This document shows positions 21,681 to 28,936 of a DNA stretch of 34,234 bases, in pieces. Position 1 is the stretch's first letter; each line of letters starts with the position of its first letter. This DNA comes from a virus. The DNA is taken from positions 1 to 34,234 of the IMG/VR virus record IMGVR_UViG_3300035698_029402, one strand, 5' to 3'. The position numbers and the translations under genes were made by a program. The notes below the pieces were generated by a model, which was not told the DNA's origin, made no database searches, and was given only the letters and a program-made list of their open reading frames with translations.

Positions 21681-22130
21681 ATGGCTTACTGCGTACAGAG
21701 CGATCTTCTGGAGCAGATCAGCTCCGATAAACTAATCCAGCTCACTGATGACGCTGATGACGGGAGCATTGACGCGGACGTGATCACCCGGGCAATCGCC
21801 GACGCGGATGCGGAAATCGACGGCTATTGCGGCGTGCGTTACGATGTGCCTTTTTCTTCGGTACCGGTGATGATCAGAAAGCTTTCAGTTGATATCGGCA
21901 TCTATAATCTCTACGCCCGCAGACGTGGCGTCCCGGCGGATCGCCAGAAACGCTATGATAATGCGCTGCGGTTTTTAAAAGATGTTTCCCGCGGGCTGAT
22001 CAGCCTGGGATCTGATGCCCCGGCAACAGATACGGACAGCGGCCCCGAGGCGACAACGCAAAAAAGCGATCGCATTTTCACGACCGGCAGGGATTCCGAC
22101 AGCTCGACAGGGTCACTTGATAATTTTTAA
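21681..22130 (+). CDS. gp36-like head-tail connector (149 aa)
   Basis: Mu gp36 family (DUF1320): YCVQSDLLEQISSDKLIQLT, IDADVITRAIADADAEIDGY, CGVRYDVPFSSVP, then SVDIGIYNLYARRRGVPADR. The family is an adaptor below the portal. The last ~35 residues are Asp/Ser/Thr-rich and flexible. Close to Mu gp36 (138 aa). Starts 3 bases after the previous stop. Confidence 0.9.
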   Translation: MAYCVQSDLLEQISSDKLIQLTDDADDGSIDADVITRAIADADAEIDGYCGVRYDVPFSSVPVMIRKLSVDIGIYNLYARRRGVPADRQKRYDNALRFLKDVSRGLISLGSDAPATDTDSGPEATTQKSDRIFTTGRDSDSSTGSLDNF

Positions 22131-22149
22131 TCGCAAACCCGGGATGCAG

Positions 22150-22170
22150 GGGCGGGCCTTGTGCCCGCCC
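22150..22170. repeat. GC hairpin, family GGGCGGSC-ACAAG (inverted copy)
   Basis: GGGCGGGC (22150-22157), loop CTTGT, GCCCGCCC (22163-22170): a perfect 8-bp stem. On the minus strand the loop reads ACAAG, exactly as in the copy at 24594-24614. It lies in the 86-base gap between gp36 and gpG. Confidence 0.75.
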
Positions 22171-22216
22171 GTCGATACCGATTTAATTTTCATAAAAACA
22201 TCGATCGGGAAAACCC

Positions 22217-22732
22217 ATGATAGCAGCAAAATACACCATCAAAGATCTGGAAGCAAGGACCGCCCTGGAAGATCTGGCAGGCAAGCTTTCAAAGCCCGTG
22301 AAAGCCCTGCGGGAATGCGGGCTGGTTTTGCTGCGCTCGGTCGCTAAAACATTCAAGCTCGGGGGCCGGCCGGTTAAGTGGAAAGCTTCGGCCAGGGCAA
22401 AAATGGCAGGGGGCAAGACGTTGATCGACACGGCCCGGCTCATGCGGTCGATCACGATGGATGTGAAAAAGAATGCTCTGACCGTGGGGACAAACGTCAA
22501 GTATGCCCGGATACATCAACTGGGCGGCAAGATTGCAAAGAATGTGACGGTGAAAAAGCACTGGCGGTACATGGACCAGGCATTCGGCAAGCCGGTGCCG
22601 GCCCGGAATGTGCTGGTTTCAAAACATCAACGGGATATGAAACTTGAGATTCCGGCCCGGCCTTTCCTGGCGATACAATCCGCCGATATGCGGATATTTC
22701 AAAGAATATTCGGAGATTATCTGACAGAATGA
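22217..22732 (+). CDS. gpG-like virion morphogenesis protein (171 aa)
   Basis: Phage virion morphogenesis family (Mu gpG/gp31): ARTALEDLAGKLSKPVKALR, then SIVR-less core TLIDTARLMRSITMDVKKNA, GTNVKYARIHQLGGKIAKNV and the end IPARPFLAIQ. These are tail-completion proteins acting at the head-tail junction. Length is close to Mu gpG (156). The end overlaps the next start (ATGA). Confidence 0.9.
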   Translation: MIAAKYTIKDLEARTALEDLAGKLSKPVKALRECGLVLLRSVAKTFKLGGRPVKWKASARAKMAGGKTLIDTARLMRSITMDVKKNALTVGTNVKYARIHQLGGKIAKNVTVKKHWRYMDQAFGKPVPARNVLVSKHQRDMKLEIPARPFLAIQSADMRIFQRIFGDYLTE

Positions 22733-23166
22733 AAGCCCTGCTGACAGCCATTAAAACACAGCTTCAGACCAAACTGACCTATGTCCGGGACAGCGATATT
22801 TTTATTACCGAAGATATCCACCTGGTGCCGGATTCCGTCAGTTCTCCGGCCGTGGGCATCAAGGACGGCGATATCAATTATAATATTGAGACACAGAACC
22901 AGGATGAGGACACGCTGGAGGTTATCTTAATCGCCTATGTGGAGCTGCGAAAACCCGAGGCCTCGATCATGGGAGACACCTCAACCAGTAAAAAAGGCGT
23001 GCTTGATATCATCGCGGATGTGGTGACGGCATTGAAAAACGAAACCCTGTCCGGCCAGGCGGATGTAGCCGTGCCCGTGGCGGAGACCGGCAGCGAGCTG
23101 CTGGTGGATGAAGACACGGCCATGCAGATAAAATCCACAACCATGCGCTACAGTCGATTTGACTGA
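22729..23166 (+). CDS. gp37-like tail terminator protein (145 aa)
   Basis: Resembles the Mu gp37/DUF1834 type: a start with KALLTAIKTQLQTKLTYVRD, then VSSPAVGIKDGDINYNIETQ and beta/helix repeats LEVILIAYVEL, and the end STTMRYSRFD. Likely the tail terminator or neck protein that caps the tail tube. Coupled to gpG (ATGA overlap). Confidence 0.78.
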   Translation: MKALLTAIKTQLQTKLTYVRDSDIFITEDIHLVPDSVSSPAVGIKDGDINYNIETQNQDEDTLEVILIAYVELRKPEASIMGDTSTSKKGVLDIIADVVTALKNETLSGQADVAVPVAETGSELLVDEDTAMQIKSTTMRYSRFD

Positions 23167-23182
23167 GCGAGAGGAGCATAAA

Positions 23183-23410
23183 ATGAAAGTAATCTATACG
23201 GACCCAGACGGCCGGGCAGATACATATCACCCGAAGCTGGGGAAACTGATATCGGGGGAGCCGTTTGACCTGCCCGATGAGACGGCTGCCGGGTATGTCG
23301 ATTCCGGGTTGCTGAAACAGGTCAAAGTCAAAACGGGGTGGAAACCGAAACCCGGAAATATAAAAATGAAGCTCCCCGCCGCAAGCGGGCGGGGTATCAA
23401 AACGGAATAG
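23183..23410 (+). CDS. Small tail-region protein (75 aa), tail encoded by a repeat
   Basis: MKVIYTDPDGRADTYHPKLG, then SGEPFDLPDETAAGYVDSGL, a small beta-rich protein of the Mu gp38-like position. The last ~14 residues (LPAASGRGIKTE) are encoded by the CCCCGCCGCAAGCGG hairpin repeat at 23374-23394. Start at 23183 with GAGGAG. Function not known. Confidence 0.75.
   Translation: MKVIYTDPDGRADTYHPKLGKLISGEPFDLPDETAAGYVDSGLLKQVKVKTGWKPKPGNIKMKLPAASGRGIKTE
23374..23394. repeat. Hairpin CCCCGCCGCAAGCGGGCGGGG, copy 1
   Basis: Stem CCCCGCC-GC around AA with GC-GGGCGGGG (one bulge), followed by TATCAAAA. Inside the 3' end of a coding gene. Similar to copy 2 at 23473-23493. Confidence 0.75.
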
Positions 23411-23430
23411 AAACCAATTTAGATGGTGGT

Positions 23431-23447
23431 GGGAAACGTAGTTTCCC
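23431..23447. repeat. Hairpin GGGAAAC-GTA-GTTTCCC
   Basis: Perfect 7-bp stem and 3-base loop between the two CCCC-type hairpins; a C-run follows. Could end transcription weakly or be part of the same repeat unit. Confidence 0.6.
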
Positions 23448-23472
23448 CCCACACCCCCCTTCCGCATGTTTG

Positions 23473-23493
23473 CCCCACCGCAAGCGGATGGGG
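23473..23493. repeat. Hairpin CCCCACCGCAAGCGGATGGGG, copy 2
   Basis: Same pattern as copy 1 (CCCC-x-CCGC-AA-GCGG-xx-GGGG, then TATAAAA), in the 113-base gap before the tail-tube gene. Confidence 0.75.
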
Positions 23494-23523
23494 TATAAAA
23501 AATCATAATAAAGGAGAAGAACA

Positions 23524-24573
23524 ATGGCGAACCCATTAACCGGTAGAGAGATTCTCGTGGCCCTGAAAAAGGCCGCGACCTGGCGGACAGCCGTGGCGGC
23601 CGGGGCCAGCGACGGTATTTTGATACTGTCTGAATCGTTCAAGCAGACTATCGAACACCTGGATGACGACAGCGCCGGGCTGCCCTTTATCCAGCGTACG
23701 GATCAGGGCAAAATCGAGGCGTCCGGCGGCATGGAGGCTTATATGCGCTATGAGGGGCTGGACGTACTTATCGCGCTGATCATGGGCACGGCAGGTGCGC
23801 CCACCCAGCAGGCGGCCACGGGAGCTTATATCAACAGCTATGTCATGGCGGATAACCTGGACGGGCTTTTCGCGAGCCTGGCCATGCTGAAAAAGAGCGA
23901 CAAGGTTTTTGAATATCCGTCCGTGAAACTCAACCAGTTCGGCCTGTCCGGGGAGATGAACGCGCCGGTAAAACTGACTGTCGAAGGCATTGCCAACCTG
24001 CTGGAACTGGCATCATCGACCAATACCGCGGCAACATCGGCCAACATTACTTATCCCGACAAGGCGAACAGGATCATTTTCAATAAGGACGCCCATTTCT
24101 GGCTCAATGCTGAGTCCGGAGCTGCTCTTGACAGCGATGACGCCATTTATCCGGCTTCTTTTGGGCTTTCTTTTAACCGGCCGATGGAGGCTGACCTGGT
24201 CGCCGGGGCCGAAGATGTGAACGAACCCGTGGGCGAAGGCTTTCCGGAAGCCACACTGACATTGAATTTCCCAAGGTACAACGATGCAAATGCCGCGCAT
24301 TTCACGGACTGGGAAGCGTTGACCCGGAAAAAAATGGAGATTTATTTTAAAGGCGCGGTCATTGAAACCACGTACTATTACGAGTTTAAGATCTCCCTGC
24401 CGAACCTCAAGGTCATGAATCCTGAAGCGGCCATATCCGGCCCGGGCAAGATCCCGGTGAGCCTGAGCTTCAAGGTGCTGGGCACGGACAGCGCGCCGAC
24501 CGGCATGACAGGCATTACAAAGCCGTTTCAGATTGATATTCAGAATAAACGTACTACCGATCCATTGGCGTAA
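23524..24573 (+). CDS. Tail tube protein (349 aa)
   Basis: MANPLTGREILVALKKAATW, then SESFKQTIEHLDDDSAGLPF, YEGLDVLIALIMGTAGAP, and a C-terminal half with SFGLSFNRPMEADLVAGAED and FPEATLTLNFPRYNDANAAH. This pattern (N-terminal 'LVALKKAxTWxTxV', paired beta domains) is that of tail tube proteins of non-contractile tails; the second half may be a decorating domain. It directly precedes the tail chaperones and tape measure, as expected. AAGGAG before ATG. Confidence 0.78.
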   Translation: MANPLTGREILVALKKAATWRTAVAAGASDGILILSESFKQTIEHLDDDSAGLPFIQRTDQGKIEASGGMEAYMRYEGLDVLIALIMGTAGAPTQQAATGAYINSYVMADNLDGLFASLAMLKKSDKVFEYPSVKLNQFGLSGEMNAPVKLTVEGIANLLELASSTNTAATSANITYPDKANRIIFNKDAHFWLNAESGAALDSDDAIYPASFGLSFNRPMEADLVAGAEDVNEPVGEGFPEATLTLNFPRYNDANAAHFTDWEALTRKKMEIYFKGAVIETTYYYEFKISLPNLKVMNPEAAISGPGKIPVSLSFKVLGTDSAPTGMTGITKPFQIDIQNKRTTDPLA

Positions 24574-24593
24574 TTGACGGGCGGGTATAAAAC

Positions 24594-24614
24594 GGGCGGC
24601 CACAAGGGCCGCCC
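24594..24614. repeat. GC hairpin GGGCGGCC-ACAAG-GGCCGCCC
   Basis: Perfect 8-bp stem with ACAAG loop, same family as 22150-22170 but on the opposite strand. In the gap between tail tube and chaperone. Confidence 0.75.
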
Positions 24615-24640
24615 CAACAACGGATTGAAAAGGAAAGAAT

Positions 24641-25012
24641 ATGTATATTGAGATCGTTGAGGAAGAGGAAAAGTTTGAGTTGCCGATAGGTGAATCCGTG
24701 TTTGAACTCAGGCGGTTTGGGAGTGATGTGTACCGGCGGATCGAGAAAAAGCACACAACGAAAAAAAAGAATACCAGGACCGGGCTGTTTGTCGAGGAAA
24801 AAGACGAGTACGCCATTAACGCGGACCTGCTGGATTATATGATCACGGGCTGGCGGAACATCAAATCTCCCGTCACAGGGGAGGACGTGCCCTGTGAAAA
24901 AGCAGTAAAGCAGAAACTGCCGGGTGTAGTCAAAGTGCAGATCGTTGAGGCGTGTGACGCGGATTCGATCACCAGAGAAGATCAAAAAAAAAAGAGCGAG
25001 AAAACCTCATAG
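24641..25012 (+). CDS. Tail assembly chaperone, short form (123 aa)
   Basis: MYIEIVEEEEKFELPIGESV, then RRFGSDVYRRIEKKHTTKKK and INADLLDYMITGWRNIKSPV, ending DQKKKSEKTS. Function: keeps the tape measure soluble during tail assembly (like lambda gpG). The zero frame stops at 25010-25012, after a 10-A run; a -1 shift there gives the longer product. Located between tube and tape measure, the position of this gene in siphophages. Confidence 0.85.
   Translation: MYIEIVEEEEKFELPIGESVFELRRFGSDVYRRIEKKHTTKKKNTRTGLFVEEKDEYAINADLLDYMITGWRNIKSPVTGEDVPCEKAVKQKLPGVVKVQIVEACDADSITREDQKKKSEKTS
24984..24994 (+). other. Programmed -1 frameshift site (A-AAA-AAG)
   Basis: Ten A at 24984-24993, then G. In the zero frame it is read CAA AAA AAA AAG, containing A AAA AAG (24988-24994), a known efficient slippery heptamer. 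A -1 shift joins to the frame that runs to 25371. Confidence 0.82.
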
Positions 25013-25371
25013 AACATGTTCGGTACCGCCTGGACTACCCGGAGATGAATTGCCGCCGCTGTGATGAAATATATGAGGTGGACGGCATCGAGCCGGACTG
25101 CGAAAACTGCGACGTTCCGATCCTTGTCGCCGTAAACCAGGAGGTGCTGGAGCTCCACCGCACCATCAATACCGCGTTCGTGAAGGATTTTTCAGCCCTG
25201 GCCCTGGTCTTTGAGGTCTGCAATATCGAGTGTACCAGGGACGGGGCGCGCGCGATGCTGGAAAAACTCATAACACTCCACGGCCTGATAAAAGACCGCG
25301 AGATCGAAGATCACAACCGCGAGATGAAAAAACGGCAGGAAGAGGCAAAAAGGAAGCATCATGGCCGGTAA
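24994..25371 (+). CDS. Tail assembly chaperone, frameshift extension
   Basis: In the -1 frame after the slip: ERENLIEHVRYRLDYPEMNC, RRCDEIYEVDGIEPDCENC, then a helical end with VNQEVLELHRTINTAFVKDF. The fusion is ~243 aa. The extension carries four cysteines (CRRC and CENC), so it may have a zinc site, as some phage GT-type chaperone parts do. A separate start at ATG 25045 exists but would cut the cysteine-containing part; the frameshift reading is preferred. Overlaps the tape-measure start by 11 bases. Confidence 0.75.
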   Translation, partial: ERENLIEHVRYRLDYPEMNCRRCDEIYEVDGIEPDCENCDVPILVAVNQEVLELHRTINTAFVKDFSALALVFEVCNIECTRDGARAMLEKLITLHGLIKDREIEDHNREMKKRQEEAKRKHHGR

Positions 25372-28300
25372 AAACAAAGTGTACATAACCCTGGAAGTCG
25401 ATGACCAGGGAAGCGCCGTGATCAAAAAGTTTGACAACATCACGGATGCATCCTTTGACAAGCTCAAAAGGCATACAAAGGCAGGCGCTTCCCAGGCAGG
25501 CGATATGGGAACGGCCTGGCGCGGATCCGTGGGCGGCATGGAAAAGAGCTGGAACAAGTTTGCGCTGGCTGCCGGAGCCGCGATCCTGGGCATGGCTTGT
25601 GTGATCAAGAATTTTGCGGATGCTTCCACAGAGGCCTATTCCGAGTATAATGCCGCAATGGTTGACATGGGGAAAATAACGGAAGAATCGTTTGACTCCA
25701 TCATCGCGAAAATACAAACCCTGGGGCCGGAATACGGCAACGCGACAGAGCTGACAAAGGCGTATTATAATGTTGTGTCCGCGGGCGTGACCGAACCTGT
25801 CGCGGCCCTGGACACATTAAAGGTGTCGGTGCAGGCGGCCAATGCGGCCCACATAGAGGCCGCGGACACGGTCACGGGCATCACGGCCCTGATGGAAGCA
25901 TACGGCGATGCCATTGGCGGGGCCGGCGAATCGGCTGACCTGCTCTTTCAGATTGAGGCCTCCGGAAAAACAACCGTGCAGGAGCTGATTCCCTATATCG
26001 GCGAGCTGGCCGGGAAATCAGCAGCCCTGGGCATTACCCAGGATGAACTGGGGGCGGCCTTTTCCCAGGTAACCCTGCTGGCCGGTTCAACCTCCAATGC
26101 CGCCACCCAGTACAAGGCCGTGCTCACCTCCCTGATGGCGCCGTCTGCCGACATGACCGGGCTGCTGGCGGATTACGGCGGGGCCCAGAAAGCCATTGCG
26201 GATTTGGGGTTTGAAGGCGTGCTCAGGCTGATCTCCGAGGCTGCCGGCGGCAATGCATCCGAGCTGCAGAAGCTCATGGGCAGCGCCGAGGCCGTGGGCG
26301 GGATGATCACGCTCACCGGCAATGACCTGGAGGGATATACCCGGCGCCTGGCCGACATGGGGGAAAAGGCCGGGAATACGACTGCTGCGTTTGATGACTG
26401 GGCCGAATCCATGTCGGGCATCGAAAAAGCATATGACGCGTCCATTAAAAATTTTATGATCGCCTTTGGCCGGGAACTGGCGCCGATGGTATCGGACGCC
26501 ATGCAGGGCGTGATAAATATTGTACCCGGCATGATAAAGGCCGTACAGACAGGCTTTGCCTTTATCCGGGTATTCGGCATCGGGCTGGTGGATTCGCTGA
26601 CCAGCGGCTGGATCAGCATCAAATACGATTTCCTGGCGCTGATGGCCGGGATCAAAGGGGCCTGGGCCAGCGGGATTGATCTGATCGAAGAGTCCCAGGC
26701 GGCTTTTCTGGATAATCTGGCTGCCGGCCTGGACAAGATACCGGGATTTTCCGACGCGGTCACGGAATCCATGCGAAAAACAGCCGAAGCGATACGGGCA
26801 AACACGACCGAATTCGACACACTACGGGGTGCCATTGCAAAAGTGACCCTTGAAAAAAAAAAAGAAATGGCCGCGCATGACCGTGTCATCGGCGCAATGG
26901 TCGAGGAGGCCTGGGCATACCGGAACACCGGGAAAGTCGCAATCAAGGCGGCCGGCGCAATCGAGACAGCCGTCAAAAAGCAGATTAAAACCACGGGCAC
27001 AGCCGTTGTAAAAGGCCTGGCCGACAATGCCAAGGCGGAAAAAAAGGCGGCATCGGCCAAGCTGAAATTAATGGCCGGGCTGACCGATAATATCAAAAAA
27101 CTGACCCTCTCAAAATATAATTACCAAAAATGGGCCTTGTGGCAGGAAGTCAAAGAAATGGCTGCCGCGGCCGGGGAAGACAAGGCCATCCAGGACCAGG
27201 TGGCGGCATATCATAAGCTGAAACTCGATGAAATCGTTCGGGCCGAAGAGGCTGCCGGCGAAAAGCAGGCTGCAGCAGCCATGAAAGCGGCCGGGAAAAA
27301 GGTGACAGCCGTTGACGACTATGCCAGGGAATCCACCCGGATATACCAGCAGCTCCGGGCTGATGTCGAGCAGCTCAGCCAGGGCGAGTACGAATATAAG
27401 CTGGGCCTGCTGAATACACAGTATGAAAACTACAAGACCCACCTCACATCCCTGGCCGGGGAAAATGCCACCTATGCGGACGGTGTGCATCTCCTGGACA
27501 CCTGGCTGGCCAGCGAAAAGCAGAAACTATGGGATGAAGAAATCCGGCAGCACGGCAGTGCCCTGGACACAATGGGCCTGGCGTGGCGTGATTTTTCCGA
27601 TGACCAGCTGAACACCTCCCAGACCATGTATGACGGCTGGATGGACATCATGGAAGGGATGAAATCCGGCATGACCGATGTCCTGGTGGCAGGCATGAAG
27701 GGCGACTGGGACAGCCTGGCGGATGCCTGGAACAGCCTGTGGGACAATATGCTGGATATCGTGATCCGCACCATTGCCGAAATGGCGGTGCAGGCCGCGT
27801 CCGTGGCCGTGGTCGGCTGGATTACGGATGCTATTTTCGCATCCCAGGGCGTGTGGGATCTTGCCGGCAGCGAGGACGGGATACCGGTGGTTGCGCACCC
27901 CGGGGAGATGATTATCCCGGCGTACCTGGCGGACAGGATTCGGGAGAATCTGGCAGCGGACGGGTATGGTGATAATTTTTCGGGCCTGGCCGATGCCCTG
28001 GGCGGCATGTCGGGCGGGTATGACCTGCTGGGGGATGTGGCCGTGGGCATGGCCGGGCATTACGGTATGATCGGCGCGACCGGGCTGGCAGGGATGCTGG
28101 CCGGGCAGATTGATTTCGGCGATTTTCTGGGCGGTATGACAAGTCTGGAGGCGGTTGTCGGGTCCTTTTTAATGGGCGGCGTTCCGGCGGGCATCAGGGG
28201 CGCGATCGGCCTGGGGCGTGACGGCGAATTCGGCTGGGATGATTTTGGGGCGTTTCTCGGGCAGGTCGGGCTTCTGGCGCTCGGGTTCCCGGGCATTGCC

Positions 28301-28936
28301 GCGGCCATCGTCGGGGCGCCCATCGGCGCATTTCTCGGGGACCTGCTTGGAGACGCGTTTGATGCCCGGAGCATGGAAGGGCTTCGGGACGCTATGGAAG
28401 ACGCTTACGGCCTTGACAGAATCGGCGCGAACGAGGCGTTTTCCGAGTTTGTCGGCGCTATGGTGGACTCTGGGTATGATATCAGCGATATAGACGGATG
28501 GGGCGAGTGGGACCCCGGCGGACTTGAAGGCTCAGACCCAGACGCCGGCGGATACGGCAAAGGCGGATACGGCAAAGGCGTAGACGGCGAGGGCCAGAGC
28601 GCCGGGTACAGACGATACGGCGGATTTTCCAGAGGCCCGGCAGCCGGCTATCCAATGACCCTGCACGGGGCCGAGGAAGTTGTGCCCCTGGACGAACCCT
28701 ACAGGTCGAAATTTCGGGACGCGGTGGGCCTGGACCCGGTTGCGATCGCAGCCGAGATTACGCGCAATATCGGGCGTACGACCGGAAGTAACAATGGAAG
28801 CAGCAACGGCCCGGGGGTGGTCCAGGTGACGGTCAATGTGGGCAGCGAAGAATTCGGCACCTATGTGGCAAAAATCTCCGATAACGTGCGAATCGAAGCG
28901 CAGCGCAGGAATGCCGGGACCCGGAGGATTGTCTGA
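25361..28936 (+). CDS. Tail tape measure protein, TP901 family (1191 aa)
   Basis: Core tail protein that sets tail length and helps eject DNA. The N-terminal ~340 residues match the TP901 core: EYNAAMVDMGKITEESFDSI, YYNVVSAGVTEPVAALDTLK, ELIPYIGELAGKSAALGITQ, GAAFSQVTLLAGSTSNAATQ. A coiled region follows (~530-720). The C-terminal third has several hydrophobic stretches (e.g. VGLLALGFPGIAAAIVGAPI) and two similar turns, HPGEMIIPAYLADRI and HGAEEVVPLDEPYRS, typical of tape-measure ends. A 15-bp tandem repeat (28547-28576) encodes GGYGKGGYGKG. If ~0.15 nm per residue, the tail would be about 180 nm. The end overlaps the next start (TGATG). Confidence 0.92.
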   Translation: MAGKNKVYITLEVDDQGSAVIKKFDNITDASFDKLKRHTKAGASQAGDMGTAWRGSVGGMEKSWNKFALAAGAAILGMACVIKNFADASTEAYSEYNAAMVDMGKITEESFDSIIAKIQTLGPEYGNATELTKAYYNVVSAGVTEPVAALDTLKVSVQAANAAHIEAADTVTGITALMEAYGDAIGGAGESADLLFQIEASGKTTVQELIPYIGELAGKSAALGITQDELGAAFSQVTLLAGSTSNAATQYKAVLTSLMAPSADMTGLLADYGGAQKAIADLGFEGVLRLISEAAGGNASELQKLMGSAEAVGGMITLTGNDLEGYTRRLADMGEKAGNTTAAFDDWAESMSGIEKAYDASIKNFMIAFGRELAPMVSDAMQGVINIVPGMIKAVQTGFAFIRVFGIGLVDSLTSGWISIKYDFLALMAGIKGAWASGIDLIEESQAAFLDNLAAGLDKIPGFSDAVTESMRKTAEAIRANTTEFDTLRGAIAKVTLEKKKEMAAHDRVIGAMVEEAWAYRNTGKVAIKAAGAIETAVKKQIKTTGTAVVKGLADNAKAEKKAASAKLKLMAGLTDNIKKLTLSKYNYQKWALWQEVKEMAAAAGEDKAIQDQVAAYHKLKLDEIVRAEEAAGEKQAAAAMKAAGKKVTAVDDYARESTRIYQQLRADVEQLSQGEYEYKLGLLNTQYENYKTHLTSLAGENATYADGVHLLDTWLASEKQKLWDEEIRQHGSALDTMGLAWRDFSDDQLNTSQTMYDGWMDIMEGMKSGMTDVLVAGMKGDWDSLADAWNSLWDNMLDIVIRTIAEMAVQAASVAVVGWITDAIFASQGVWDLAGSEDGIPVVAHPGEMIIPAYLADRIRENLAADGYGDNFSGLADALGGMSGGYDLLGDVAVGMAGHYGMIGATGLAGMLAGQIDFGDFLGGMTSLEAVVGSFLMGGVPAGIRGAIGLGRDGEFGWDDFGAFLGQVGLLALGFPGIAAAIVGAPIGAFLGDLLGDAFDARSMEGLRDAMEDAYGLDRIGANEAFSEFVGAMVDSGYDISDIDGWGEWDPGGLEGSDPDAGGYGKGGYGKGVDGEGQSAGYRRYGGFSRGPAAGYPMTLHGAEEVVPLDEPYRSKFRDAVGLDPVAIAAEITRNIGRTTGSNNGSSNGPGVVQVTVNVGSEEFGTYVAKISDNVRIEAQRRNAGTRRIV

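Noticed and set aside
25045-25371. Independent 108-aa gene starting at ATG 25045
   Set aside because: The A-AAA-AAG slip upstream joins this frame to the chaperone gene, and the open frame extends left of the ATG to the slip site.
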